Shown here in pieces: positions 1 to 11,857 of a stretch of DNA of 64,000 nt. The translations under genes were made by a program, and so were the position numbers. The notes under the pieces were generated by a model, which worked only from the letters and a program-made list of their open reading frames with translations, ran no database searches and was not told the origin of the DNA. Position 1 is the first letter of the stretch. Each line of letters starts with the position of its first letter. Source of the DNA: Dentipellis sp. KUC8613 (Eukaryota > Basidiomycota > Agaricomycetes > Russulales > Hericiaceae); NCBI GenBank assembly GCA_002286715.1, contig NSJX01000021.1:131905-195904 (forward strand). The letters run 5' to 3'.

Positions 1-1951
1 AAAAAACAGCGTGGGAAATTATTAGCACAACGGTCGCGGAAATCAATCGACTCTCTCGGACTTCAACTTGACTTGACATCGCTACACAGCAAACTGCTGG
101 CTCATTTCAACGTGCAAGACGCTGCCGCTCTCTCTCGTATCACGAAGGGAACCGATCGCTGCGGTCACTCGAGGAATAATCACGGACTATCTTAATGTGA
201 TGAGCAGTCCGAGTCGTGGCGCTCAACGCACGACACTATTAGCACTGCCCTGCGTCACTGAGGTATGGTGTGTGCTCGTTGAGCCTTTGATCTTTCCTGA
301 CCTGTCTAAACAAGCGATAGACATGCGCTGCCTGGGGGGGGCTGCAGTGGGGACGTCTCCGAAATGAGGATCGTGCCAGTGGACTAGAGCCATTACGGAA
401 ATAGGTACGCCCTCCTTTGCAACGATTCTGTCTGGCCCTGGGTTCCCGACAGTCAATGCTTCTTCTCGGGAGAGAAGCACTCGAACCGAACAGAGGCGTT
501 CTCAGTGCTGCAATTGCCCCAATTTGCGACGTTCAAAAGCAGTAAGAAAAATCGCCAAGCACGGCGGACAGTGCAAATGCCTCTGACGGGCTGTCGTCAG
601 CGCTCCGTATACAGCGTGCTGTTCGATTGAACCATGATAGCTGTGTGTAGAGTCAATTGAACTCCAAATGAAACTCTACGTCCTAGTAGAGGTAATCGTA
701 GCAGATACCACGAACGCTCATGTCGTGAGGCAGCGCCACTTGGGCCCCAATCTGCATTGACATGCGCTTTCGAGACACTCCACGCTGTCTCATAAGCTCT
801 AAGGTTTGTCTCGTGGACGGCTACATCTCTTCACCGATCCCATGTACGGGCAGCGCAACAATAAGTGATCCATGGATAGCTATGTTCGGTACCGATCGAT
901 GCCAGGACTATTGATCTCCACGGACCGAAGGTCTTGAGTCCTGCCATAGTATTGGGGGGCACATGAGGCGGCATTGACGTTAATTGCACTGGGAAGATAC
1001 GACGCGTAATTGCTGCGCGCACGACATGCGTGTGGTTTTATGCTGCCTTGCGTAAAACTGGTGCCGCCTCACGAGTTGCCCGCACCAATGTATGGCGGTT
1101 GCCACCGGAGGTCAAACCCTGCGGAGAAATGAATCTAGTTCCGCGCACGCGCGAATCAAGTGGCCCATTCGAGAAGCACTAAAAATACTTCAAGTGATAG
1201 CGGTCATCGTCGGCATCCTGAGCTGTACTTTTTTTCTGGAGCTCCTGTAACATGATCTCTCGCCGTGTGGCCTACGATACTTACCTCCTCGTAGCTCGTG
1301 AGCATGCAGTCGTGAAGCGTACGCAAACCTTTCCCGTTTCGTATCCCTCTAAAGGCGAACGTCAGTGGGGAAAAAGTTTCCTCTCGTGGTTTATCACCGC
1401 CCTGCCACGCCTTAGACTGGATGCTCCTCACGTACAGGGTCAACGATCACCCACAAGGATATATAGCTCCTGGCCGCATGTCCGGATGCCTTCTGTGCGT
1501 GCGCGGGCAGCACGTCTTGCCTTGCGACATCAGCGTGTCTGCTTGAGCAAGGTCATTGGACGATTCGAATTCGTGAAGCCAATTGGAGAGAGAATCACCA
1601 CATTCGCGGGCGAAATGTGACTGTGAATGTGAACAGTGATTCAATTAAGCGCCGGATGCAATCCCCTACTGAAGGCGCTCAGAGATCGTGATCAGAGTTC
1701 AGCGTGTATAATGAGGTGGAAAGAACCCATTTCAGCCGAGCGAGGATCTCAGCCGACGCCGTCTCTTCGTTCGGACTCGGAAGCACTCGGAGACCGAAGG
1801 CATGTCAGATAGTGTCTGTCAATATTAGACGAACACCAACAAACTACAATACAATGACGCGAAGCAATGGGGCAGGAATATGCGTCAGGACGAAAACGAG
1901 ACAAAGCGCGGGCGGAGGGACGTACCGAAAGAATGCATTGCATCGTATACG
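1..1951. other. Gene-poor stretch, nothing recognised
   Basis: I see no coding region with a family resemblance or a convincing chain of splice sites here. The open frames are short, overlap on both strands and have no recognisable motif. A short A/T run opens the window. It may include the downstream flank of the kinase gene that ends at 1952. Confidence 0.5.
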
Positions 1952-3317
1952 TTACAATACGTCAAAAGTCGCAGGCTTGAGAAAAACCATCGAACAAGAA
2001 GTATAGGCCAGGCGGAAAGGCAGCTTGCATAACCCCATTATCGTCGATTCGCCGCACTGTGCGAGACGGGTGTGAAGTTTCCAGGCGCTGAGATGTTCTC
2101 GAATCGTCTCGAAGCGCAACACGACCTGTCCGATGTTCGGCCGTTTCGACGGATCGTCCTCGACCATATCGGATACCAGCCGTTCCATGAACCCAAAGCC
2201 GCGATATTTCTGTAAAGGATGAGCGCCCTGCGAGACATCAAATACGAAAGACATACCTGGAGGAATTGTTCACGAATGAGATTTCCGACGTAATATATAT
2301 CCGTACAGAATGGGTCGCAGGGCGTATTGTAGTGTTTCTCCTGGTGTTCCGGTGCTGACTTGTCGCCGCCGTGGACCGGCAGCTCCAGATGCGGCGTGTC
2401 CGCCGATTGATAGCGCTTTGACAAGCCGAAGTCGATGAAATAATATCTGACAGGGCGCTGCGTCCGTGTATAATGCTTCGCTTTGCCTAGCCAGTCCCTG
2501 CGTCGACTGATCGCGGATGGATGCCATGCCTTGGGATACAATTTGTCGGCACCCATCATGATATTACCTCGAGTACAGTCCCTGCCGGGTGTAAGTAATA
2601 CGTCAAAACCGCACGACGCATGTGTCACCTGTGTGCAATCCGGTGGTCGTGCAGGTATTTCAGACCCTGGGGGAGTAACAGCGTCAGCAAGGTGCAAGGA
2701 CCGAATATGCGAAATGACTACCTCAAAAAGTTGTGTAAAAAAGGCGACGGCTTCGCCAAACGTTTCGAAGGGGGGGTCGTCGAAGGGGCGAAGGAGAGGC
2801 ATCACGAGGATTTTCAAGGTTTTGTCATCTGGGACGTCGAGCACTTCGAGTCTTTGTGCAGCAGGGTTGCGTGAGTCGAAGGCTTGAGGCTCTGAGGATA
2901 GGTATTCGTTTATATCAAGTTCCTCGGAGACGGCGCCACTGGCAGGCGGAGAAATCTTCTTCAACATCACATAGGTACTGTCATTGTCATGGATCTGGGT
3001 AGCATCCATGAGGGAATAGCGCTAGCATCAAGGCTCCTGTGAGGGCTCGTTTTCGAGTGGAATAAGGATAGTCGCCATACCAGTATCCTTTGCCCCTCTT
3101 CGAAGTCGTTATAATCCTTGTGGGTGCCTTCCCATGGAGACACCCAGTCCGGGTGATAACGAGGGCGAAGCTGGTAGCCTGACCTCTGTAGCCAGTGATA
3201 GTGCTCCCTCCACCACGTCTCGCCATATGCGACTACGCCTGGGTTTTCCTTGACACGACGGTCTTCATCTGTCTCCCGACCGAATATCCTTTCGAATCTA
3301 GCATCGTTAGTGGTCAT
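1952..3317 (-). CDS. Fungal-type protein kinase (basidiomycete-expanded family)
   Basis: Five exons can be joined in frame: 3317-3081, 3021-2722, 2666-2629, 2581-2257 and 2209-1952, giving about 385 residues. The N-terminus carries a hallmark of this family (GYxLRPRYHPDWV, residues ~47-59). It is followed by the putative ATP-anchoring lysine (YVMLKKI), a catalytic loop HRDCTRGNIMM, a metal-binding IDFGLSKRY and a C-terminal VxDMVEDDPSKRP segment. The catalytic Asp and Asn (HRDxxxxN) and the DFG motif are intact, so an active Ser/Thr kinase-like fold is plausible; no glycine-rich loop is evident. Two introns of 47-55 nt flank the 38-nt exon that carries the HR of HRD, so the unspliced frame looks as if the motif were missing. 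The start was chosen at the ATG just before the conserved N-terminal block; an upstream in-frame ATG lies at 3359. The 3' end is less certain, because family members usually continue differently after WKLHTRL. Substrate is unknown. Confidence 0.8.
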
Positions 3318-4704
3318 CCTGAAGCAAGGTTGAGTTGAAGCTAGTACTGTCGCAGGCACCTAAGACGTACATGCAAGTTGGGAGCCGAAGAGGAAGGGCG
3401 CGATGGGATGTTGCGGACAGCAGCACGCATCTCTAAAGGGACAGCTCGGCGCTCCAAATCTCGCCTCCTCTAGAAGTTTGACGGCAGGCCCTTAGCGTCC
3501 CTCGCTGAGGACAGCCATTTACGTGCATAGGGCCGGAATCCGAGGAGATGATATGGTGACTAGTGATGCATTCTGGTGTCTGATGGATGCGACCTGCGGG
3601 CTCTGGACACGCTGCGAATAACATTCAATCGGAGTCTTGCTTCGACACGCTATTCTCGTACCGAAATTGGTCCTCCTTCGCGCGTCCTGGGGGACGTAGC
3701 GTTGAAATTACGGGCGCGGTAGCCATGCGGAAGCGACTCGTACATCGCCGGGTATGTGCGAAGGGAGGTCCACGTACCATAAGCATGCTCCGTCACAGAG
3801 AAAGAGAGTTGTTTCAGTTTTGAGAATCAGAGGTGGATTTGTAGCCAGGACACTTCCAATGGGGGAACTTTCCGACCTGGGATTGTAGCGTTCACCAAAG
3901 ATACAAGAGAGTGCAGTCATGCAGACGTGATAACGTCGGGTCCACCATTGGGAGTCGTGGCAATGACTCGGATCTCGACATAGTCGCATAGATAAACATA
4001 CGCAAATATCAGAAACTGGGTGGCCGCGGCGTTGGCCCGGGATCATTTCCATACTTTTGTACTGGAATTGGGTTCGCGCCAACGAAAGCCGTCCCGCGAG
4101 CGACGGCCGCGAGGCTAGTGACGCTTTGTGATTATGTCCAGATATGTATGAACCCAGACTCTCTGATCACTCCGAATCAAAACCGTCGAGCAGCAAATTT
4201 TGGTCAAACTGACATATGTTTGTAGTTACGCTGAAATGTCTCCTTCCATTCTGTCATATCTCACTCACGTTCATACCTAGAAAGAATGTCAACTCTCAGG
4301 TGCTTCGCGGTCGCTCGGGCCTATCGCATAAAATTTTATCGCTTCGTCGAACTTGAACGGGCATCGCCCTAGTCTGAGTATGAAGACAAATCGCAAGTGG
4401 TTGTTATCTGTTCGAGGAGTCGTATGCGTCCAGTCCTGCCTCTGCATGACCTTGGGATTTTTTTTTCCTGGAAACGGTCTTTGGATCGTCGATTCTATTC
4501 TCCAGCTTACAGCAAATTTTTTTCCCAAGAAGTGATATGCTTCTAACCACGAGCACCAGTCCACTGCATCACAGACCATGTAGGATGTGACCCATTCCTG
4601 ATCGGTCCTTCACTCATGGTATCCTCACCTCACTTGTGTATAAGTGTCCTCCTGCGGTTCTGATCTGCATCGATAACATTGCTCTCCGTAACCTATCCCC
4701 CTCA
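3318..4704. other. Intergenic, nothing recognised
   Basis: This holds the upstream flank of the kinase gene and the upstream flank of the 206-residue protein. The sequence TGTATAAG near 4636 lies about 70 nt before the next gene's ATG and could be its TATA element. No other feature is supported. Confidence 0.4.
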
Positions 4705-5507
4705 ATGCCTGCCTCACTGATCTCTCAACCCGGCATGCCTAACCTCGCTACCGTCAAGATTTCGAATATCGCTGCAGGGGCCCTCGTCAATGCTCTCGTT
4801 GGCCTCCTCCCACAGAAGCAGCTTCAGATTGGAGACCAGTGCTTGGACGAAGTGCTCCGACTTGTCGAGCAATACCTTCATTTGCTTCCCCCGCATTCGC
4901 TGCAGGAGATTAGGTGGCGCTGGAGGATGTGAGATCTTCGAGCGGTCCTTCGTTGTAATTCTGCTGACTATATGGGACCAGGACAAAAGTCAGCCGGCCC
5001 ATCCCGGAGAAGATGAAATTGGTCCGTCTCAACTTGAAGGCCGTAAAACACATCCACTTGTTTATGAAGAGCGCACAAGCAACATTGAAGTTCACGAAGG
5101 TCACTTCACTCTCTACTCTGCTCCCCTGCTTTGGATAATCTCGTTGACGTACTCTATGTCCAGGGTCTATCCGACGCTGCACGAGCCAGCGCCTTATTTG
5201 ACATACCTACTACAAGCAACGTCGTGCAGCCTGCAGGAGTGTCAACCGCTTTGATACCGCGATTCCGCCCTGTCCTCGATGCTCACACGCCACAGCTCGT
5301 AGAAGGTGAACCCACGTCGTCCGGGTCCGGTTCGCGTCAGGACGGGGAGCTCCTCATGGTGTCCTTGAAGGTGACGATTCGAACTGCCCCTACGGCGTAC
5401 CGTGAGTCTTTGCGCGCTCGATACTTCGCCGCGACTGATCCATCCGGCCAGATCATGATGTCGACATCGACACGAACCTGGACGACGTGCAGCAGGCCGC
5501 ACAGTAG
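4705..5507 (+). CDS. Unrecognised 206-residue protein
   Basis: Four exons join in frame: 4705-4913, 4982-5099, 5164-5401 and 5452-5507, encoding about 206 residues. All three introns (50-68 nt) have GT-AG ends and branch-like TGAC/TGAT sequences (TGCTGAC, GTTGACG, CTGATC), and each splice keeps the frame open, which is the main evidence that the gene is real. The product starts MPASLISQPG and has a leucine-rich, probably helical N-terminal half (residues ~20-70). A basic middle (KMKLVRLNLKAVKHIH), a Ser/Gly-rich linker and an acidic tail (HHDVDIDTNLDDVQQ) follow. There is no signal peptide or membrane segment. I recognise no family. The last exon encodes only 18 residues. A possible TATA element lies about 70 nt upstream of the ATG. 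Confidence 0.55.
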
Positions 5508-6495
5508 GCGTGGCAATGCGTCGATAGTAAGACCCGCACACCAGATCTAAAACCGTTACATCAAACCGATTCGCCCGCCAAGGCTATTTCTAAATATCAG
5601 GCATCTCTATTCTCGAACGGAAAGCTAGTCTATTCCACCTGTCTTGTATGTCCTACGGAGTATTTGCACTATATATTCGACAAATGACTCGACTATCACG
5701 GCTTGACGCTCTGATCCTAGTACTGTACAACTGGCTCTGTCCTATTAATTTAATGTACACATGCCTTATGGTCTTTGCCCGCGCCTCAAGATAGCACAGG
5801 GCCTGCAGAATGAAGTCCAGAAACGGTGACAGCCGCCCTGCCGTCTACTCTCGATACATATTCAACGGATAGAGTCATGACGAAAAAAGCAACACATTCA
5901 GTAGCAACAAGGCACGAGGAGAGCTGGGCGGAATTGGGTTCCGCTCATCGTCCGAACAGAAGAGCGTCGTCCAGCGCTGCTAGCCAGAGCATTGCAGCCA
6001 GCTGAAGCGTACATGTACCGGTAGGACCGCAGCACTGGCGCCGATACCGAAGAACGATATGTAAGTTTGAACTCATTCAAAACATGCGGCACCGCCTATT
6101 AATTCTGGCGTATCGGAGTTGAAGTGAGGTGAGGTAGCCACGAGGCGTTCGCGGAGGTTTTCTTGTTCGCTCGGGACAAGAAGTCGGGAGAAACGAATCT
6201 GCTTCGATGTGTCGACCGGGCGGTGCCTGAGTCCCGAATGGCTCGAGTCCGGAAGAACAAGAGAATGCTGGTATAATATATCATTGTGGTATCGAAAGTG
6301 CTATCTGTGCGATATGATAAATATATGGTGATATGATTCCAGAAAGATGCGTAGAAAAAAGAAAGAAAAGGTTAGAAAAAGGAGCGAAAACACGCAAAGC
6401 AGACCATAGCAACGCGTTCAGATATCATCATAGAAAGCATACCATGCGCATATCGAAATACCCCCCCCTCCCCCCCAGCCGGCTTTGGTTCCAGA
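5508..6495. other. Intergenic between convergent genes
   Basis: This lies between the ends of the 206-residue protein gene and the Uds1 gene and so probably contains both 3' untranslated regions. A/T-rich runs occur around 6290-6380 and a poly-C tract at 6463-6476. No further gene is supported. Confidence 0.4.
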
Positions 6496-9400
6496 TCACT
6501 TCTTCACCCCCGCCGCACGCAGCTGGGCCCTGAGGTTCCCGTTCTCCGTTTGGATGGTGTTGAGCTCCTCCAGGAGTGTGATGCGTTGCATCTGCTCGTT
6601 CATCTGCATCGAGGCGATCTCCTCCTTGCTCTTTTCGAGCGCCGTGCGTGCCTCCGCGAGCTGCGCCTCTATCTGCCGTCGTGCACCCTCGCTCGACGTG
6701 CTGGACGCCGCGTGTTCCTCTGCGAGCGTCAGCGTACGAGCACTCAGCGCCGCGTTCGCGTCGGTCAGCTGCCGGCACGTCTCTGCCTGCTCGGCTGCCT
6801 GGGTCTCCAGGTCGCGCTTCTCGGACTCGAGACGCTCGACGGTCTCCTGCAGTTCTTGGATCTCATTCTGCCTACATATCCGATCAGCATCGAATGTCTA
6901 TCCAATAAGACAAGGAAATTTGCATACAGAGCCGCCTGGCGCTCCGTCATCGTCAGATGCCTGTCCTCGAGCGTCTTCACCTGCCTCTGATAGGTCTCAA
7001 GCGCAGAGTTGGCCTCCTGCGCGAGCTTCTGGGCGCGCTCCGCGTTCTTCTTCAGCAAGTCGTGGGCCTGCGCGAAGCGGATGAGACGCTCGATCAGCGC
7101 GCGATCGTCCGCGATGAGGGCCTGCACGCGCGTGGCGAACGCCTCGACCGAGAACGTGCCGACGCCCTTGCCGTCCTTGTCTTTCTCCTTCTCCTTTTCG
7201 CCAGAGTAGAGCGTCTTGAGCGACCGCACATCCATGTCCGAAATCGACGAGGGTGCGGCCTTGGGGCTTCCTGGCCCTGCTGTGGGCGAGCCTGAGGCCG
7301 TGCGGAATGCGCGTGCACCACCCGTTCGGGACGCCAGCGCACGGGCCTCTGGCGAGGGGAGGGTTGCCCAGATTGGCTGGAGGAGCGCGACAATCGCGCT
7401 TGCGTCCGCCGCGAAGTCGATCGGCGCGGTGGGGATGCGCTCCGCGAAGGAGTCGCTGGGTCGTTCCTAGAAGTGCGTTAGGGCTGCGTTGGACGGCAGC
7501 GAAAGGGCAGGAGGGACTGAGTACCTTGAGCTGCTTCTCGAGCGATGCGACCTTTGCGCGCGCATCGTCCAGCTGCGAGGTCACGACCTGACGCTTCTCC
7601 ATCTCCAGAGCGAGTTGCTCTTCGATCTCCTGCCGGACCTTCGTGCTCCCGCCTCCGCTCTCCAGGTGTTTGCCCAAAGCATCCACGAGAACGGCTAGAG
7701 TGGTGTCTCTTGAGTATAGTGGTACGTCGTGCTGTTGAACAAGAGCCCGTAGCCCCTCGCGCGCATTGTCGATTTCGTCCTTGCACTTCTCCTCTATACT
7801 GTCCTTTTCGTGTATCCAATCGTCCTTCTGTTGCTGCCAGAGCATCTTCTCCCGCTCCCATGCTTGTCTTTCATCGTCCCATCGCGCCCGCTCCGCTGCA
7901 AATTCCTCTCGTAGCCTGTCTGTGTCCGCACGCCCCGTAGCCTCAGCCCTCATCAGCCTATCCTGCAGGTCGACAGCTTCGCCACTCTTTTCCTCCAGCA
8001 CCTCTAGCCGCCTCTCCAGAACCTCCACCTGTCGCCCCCTCTCCTCCAATATCCGCCGCTCGTCTTCCCATGCGTCCCTCTCTTGATGGTAATTCATCAG
8101 ATCGTCCTCCAGCTCCCTCACCCGCCCCGCCATCTCTCCACCACCCCTCACCCGCTCCTCCAACTCCCCCTTCTCCTCCTTCAACAACGCAACCTCGCCT
8201 TCCCGCGCTTCCATCTCCTCACTCAGCAGCCGCAGCCTCTCCTCCAACGCCAGCACCTCCGCCATGGTCGGCGGCTGCCGCGGACGTCGCGGCACGATCG
8301 CGCCTTCGTGCCCCGCGAACAGATGCGCGCCGTCGAAGCGCGCCTTGGACGAGATCGACGCGCTCGTGACGGACGACACGGGGCTGAGCTGCGTGCTCCT
8401 GCTCGGCGTGCTGTACCCGGACGTCGTCTCCGCGCCGGCCCCGTTCCCGTTGTTCGCCGCGGTCTTGCGCTCGAGCTCGCGGACGGAGAACCCGAGCACC
8501 GCCGCGCGGTGCTCGAGCAGCCGCCGGTACACGTCGTTCGCGCGCTCGAGCACGCGCCAGAGCTCGCGCTGCGCGGTCTCGACCTTCTTGTTCGCGGTGT
8601 CGACTTGCTCGGAGGATTGCTTCGACACGCGCTTGTGGGCGACGTTCACCTTGGCGAGGTTGATGGCGGCGTCGCGGATTTTGGTCTCGAGTGCGAGCTT
8701 TTTACGCATTGCTTCGAGACGGGAGGATAGTACTTGATGCTCCTGTGAAGGACGCGTAAGAAATTAGTAAGGAATTCTTCATAGAGTTGAAATGGTAACA
8801 GCATGAGTCGAGCATGGGCTCAGCTCCGACATAGCTCAGAATCAGACGTGGGTACAGCGATGTCGAACAGATACAATACTATAGGAAGCAGACGGTATAG
8901 AGTCCCCCAGTCGTGCATCATGATGACACCCACGTCTTCGGAATGCAGCGAGAGGAAAATGGAAACACACCTTCTTCAGTTCCTCGACCTCCTCCGCATT
9001 CAGAATATCATATCCGCGACTCTCCACGACCGCCTCCGACGAGAGCAAGCTGATGAGGAGCTCATCGCGCGTGTTCATGAATCCCGACGCCCGTTTCCAC
9101 TCGCCTCCGTTCCCGTTTTCGCTCTGCGGCGCCGACTTCCGGATAGACAGACTCGAGAGGCCAGAGCGTGGAGAAGAAGGCCCAGCGACCGGTGGCGACA
9201 TGGCGCGAGCTGCGACGGAGCCTGGCACGGGTCGCCGTGGAATGCCAGAAGAGCCATTCGTCGCGGGCCTGCCGTTCTCAGGCGTCGGTGGGCGCGACCG
9301 CTGTTTATCCTTGCGAATCTTGAGACCCGGCGTCGACGGCGAAGGGATCCCGTCCGGCGAAAAGACATCTTTTGAAGGCGATGTCGAGGGCGAACCTGCT

Positions 9401-9507
9401 GGTGACTTGTTGCCGAGGCTCAGCGGTGTGACGGCGGGTAATGGTACTGCAGGTGCTGGCGGTGGGGTGCCCGACCCTCCGCCTAGAAAGCGCCGCATGC
9501 CGTTCAT
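6496..9507 (-). CDS. Uds1-domain (up-regulated during septation) coiled-coil protein
   Basis: Four exons (9507-8971, 8742-7525, 7466-6928, 6871-6496) join in frame to about 889 residues. Residues ~1-140 are a Pro/Ser-rich disordered head (MNGMRRFLGGG start). They are followed by TRDELLISLLSSEAVVESRG and EEVEELKKEHQVLSSRLEAM, matching the fungal Uds1 domain, whose founding members are up-regulated during septation. The region up to ~residue 270 is the helical domain body. Long coiled coils then occupy residues ~330-560 and ~640-889, with heptad-rich Glu/Arg/Leu stretches (for example LEERLRLLSEEMEAREGEV), interrupted by a Ser/Ala/Pro-rich linker. No membrane segment or catalytic motif is seen. 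By family it is probably a cytoskeletal or septum-associated scaffold in hyphae. The first intron splits the Uds1 domain between LKK and EHQ. The start is the first ATG of the long head, and the stop is the TGA after GVKK. Confidence 0.85.
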
Positions 9508-11801
9508 TGTCGATTATCTTCTGCCTACGAGCGTACGGCTAGGGAATTAGAGGAGCGTAGGGGAGGAGGAGACTTGAGGAAATGCAAGGCGGGAAAGGCT
9601 TGGATTGTTACGTTTCGGCATGGCGTGCACCGACACCTTCCTAATTCGGATAACTCATCCGGCCGAACAAGCGACGGAACTAGATTTCGTGCTGCTGATT
9701 TCTCCAGTCACTCCATCGTCGAAGACGCCAATACCTGCTCTTTCTATTAGTTTGCTACACTGAACTCGATCGCATCAGCGTCTCTCTTCGACCACTGCTC
9801 TCGAGCAGATTTGGTCCTCTTGTCCGCACGCCATCTCAAGCCCATCCATCATTATCTATTCGTTGTTGATTGACCACCGCGTCTATGGGCCGTCGTTGCC
9901 CCCGTAAAATTGAAGAGGAGAATGCTCGCAGACAAGCCGCCAGAGATCGTGTCATTGGGCCTCTTTCGATGTGTCAAATTCTGGCCTTTGGATTCAGAAT
10001 GGCGGAGTTCGCCATTGGCATCAGGCTACACACTCCGTTCTCGCTGTCACCCAGACTAGACACCTCCCTGGACGAGCGGGGGGTCAACATTACTTGAAGC
10101 TCGAAGAAGTTCAAAGCCCTGCGGTATGTTACTAGAACGCAATCCTACTCTTTGCTGACCGCAATTTCTGTAGCGAGTCAATGTTATGGACGCCACATGA
10201 ACGGTAGGCCGCATCCTCTGGCATCAGATCTCCGCAACTGCTCAGTGCAATTTTACGATGCTCTCCAGGTGTCGCGCGAAGAACCTCCATGCAGCATCTC
10301 ATGTCAAGGCCGTAGCCCTTTCCACGCCGTTTGACAATCCCTCTTTTCAGACCTTGAACGCGCTCACAGCATTTCTCAGCCAACTTTTCGATGCATCGTG
10401 GCTACCTTGCCATTTTATTTGACCCTACCCATCTACGAAGCCGAGACCACAGCTCACGAGAAGTGAAAACCAAGACCAGTCCGACATGCAACACTCCACC
10501 TATGGACGTCTGCTATTTAGGCTGTCTCACTCGCCGATGCTTTACGAAGGTGCGTATCTTACGCCAAGCCCTCGCCGCGCGATTCGACGTGGTCTTCAGA
10601 AATACTACAGTCTCGGATTCATGAAGGATTTTGGGGCGACATCCGACCACGCGAAGCGTCTGCAAACCGACGAGTTTGTTGATCATTTTGCCCGGATCAG
10701 AGACGTGTCTCCTGCGTTCAAGAAAGGAATTCGTGGCTGTCACTCTTTGGAACGAACGAACCTACCCGTCTGCTGCGCAATGCTCATGACGTGCTCAATC
10801 GCAAACGAGCCTTTACAGATCTCTGGTAACGCGTCGTTGGAAGTCGCGTACAAACCCTCAGCTGCTCGAAACCTTGTAACACTCTGTTATGTGTGAAGTT
10901 AACCTCATTTTCACCATCACCAGCTTTATTACATGCTAGCGCTGTGATATGTGTTACAATCTGCTGATATCTTTCGAGTGATCAATGACACCGTTCGCTG
11001 GCATTGTCCCTACGATGGCACAGGATGCAGTCTCTCTTCAAAGCGGCCGGACATCACGGACATAATAACCTTTGAACACTGTTGCTTGCGTCGTCTCATC
11101 TACATAGTAAGTAAACGGTCGACGAACATCGTCGATGCCTGTCATTGACAGCACAATTGGCGCCGTCTGCCGGCCGATATTGCCGGTCGGACAGCGAATT
11201 CAAGGCAGGCGCCGACTCGACTGCTGAACCCGTCAAATTGGTCGACGTCTCCTGTTAGTCCGACCTGCGATGACGGGGCTCGTGTATTCAGTTTGCTGGT
11301 ATCCTCCAACCCATGACTCTCTTTCTCCAGCGCGGTGGCCCTCAGAAGCTCATCCCATCATCTTCTTTGAGCATCGGGAGTGCTCGAGAGCAGTCTATTC
11401 GCCTAAACAAGGATCAAGCTATAAAGTTAGCGATCTGCAGGGAATTCATCATCACGATCAATAGGTTTCCTCGTGGACACCGACGTTCAGCGCGAGCCCG
11501 CTCAATTTCCCCATAGGTATGCTTGTGTCTTGGAGTGTTTGTATTAGCACCTACTTATCTGCGGTAGCTGACCCAAAGCTTCAAAATGGCACGCTCACCG
11601 CAGGGCCCGGGCGCACGCTATGTCCATCAAACACCGCACATCCGCCAGAAGCGCATGGCGATCTCGCCTACCATGTGATGCTGCCCGTACCGGCCTGTCA
11701 ACTCTGTCAGCGCTTCTATGGCCAAGACCTCGATCGACTCGCCGGTGCCATAGGCTTCTTCTCGCACATCACAGATAACCGGTGTCCGCGGGGATGCGTC
11801 G
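9508..11801. other. Gene-poor stretch with one intron-like remnant
   Basis: Most of this 2.3 kb shows no recognisable gene. One near-perfect intron is visible on the plus strand at 10124-10173: it starts GTATGT, has a TTTGCTGACC branch site and ends TTCTGTAG. The preceding frame (from the ATG at 9884, MGRRCPRKIEEENARR) is basic and helical but hits a stop before the donor, and no continuous multi-exon frame could be built. It may be a decayed gene. The first few hundred bases also include the upstream flank of the Uds1 gene. Confidence 0.35.
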
Positions 11802-11808
11802 TATAAAG
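11802..11808 (+). promoter_or_regulatory. TATA box of sedolisin gene A
   Basis: TATAAAG lies 50 nt before the ATG of sedolisin gene A. The two other sedolisin genes in the window have TATA sequences at a similar distance (about 41 and 62 nt), implying short leaders. Confidence 0.65.
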
Positions 11809-11857
11809 TCAGCCTGAGAGCACCCGGGCTCGCAGCGTACGCGACGAACCCGCCAAG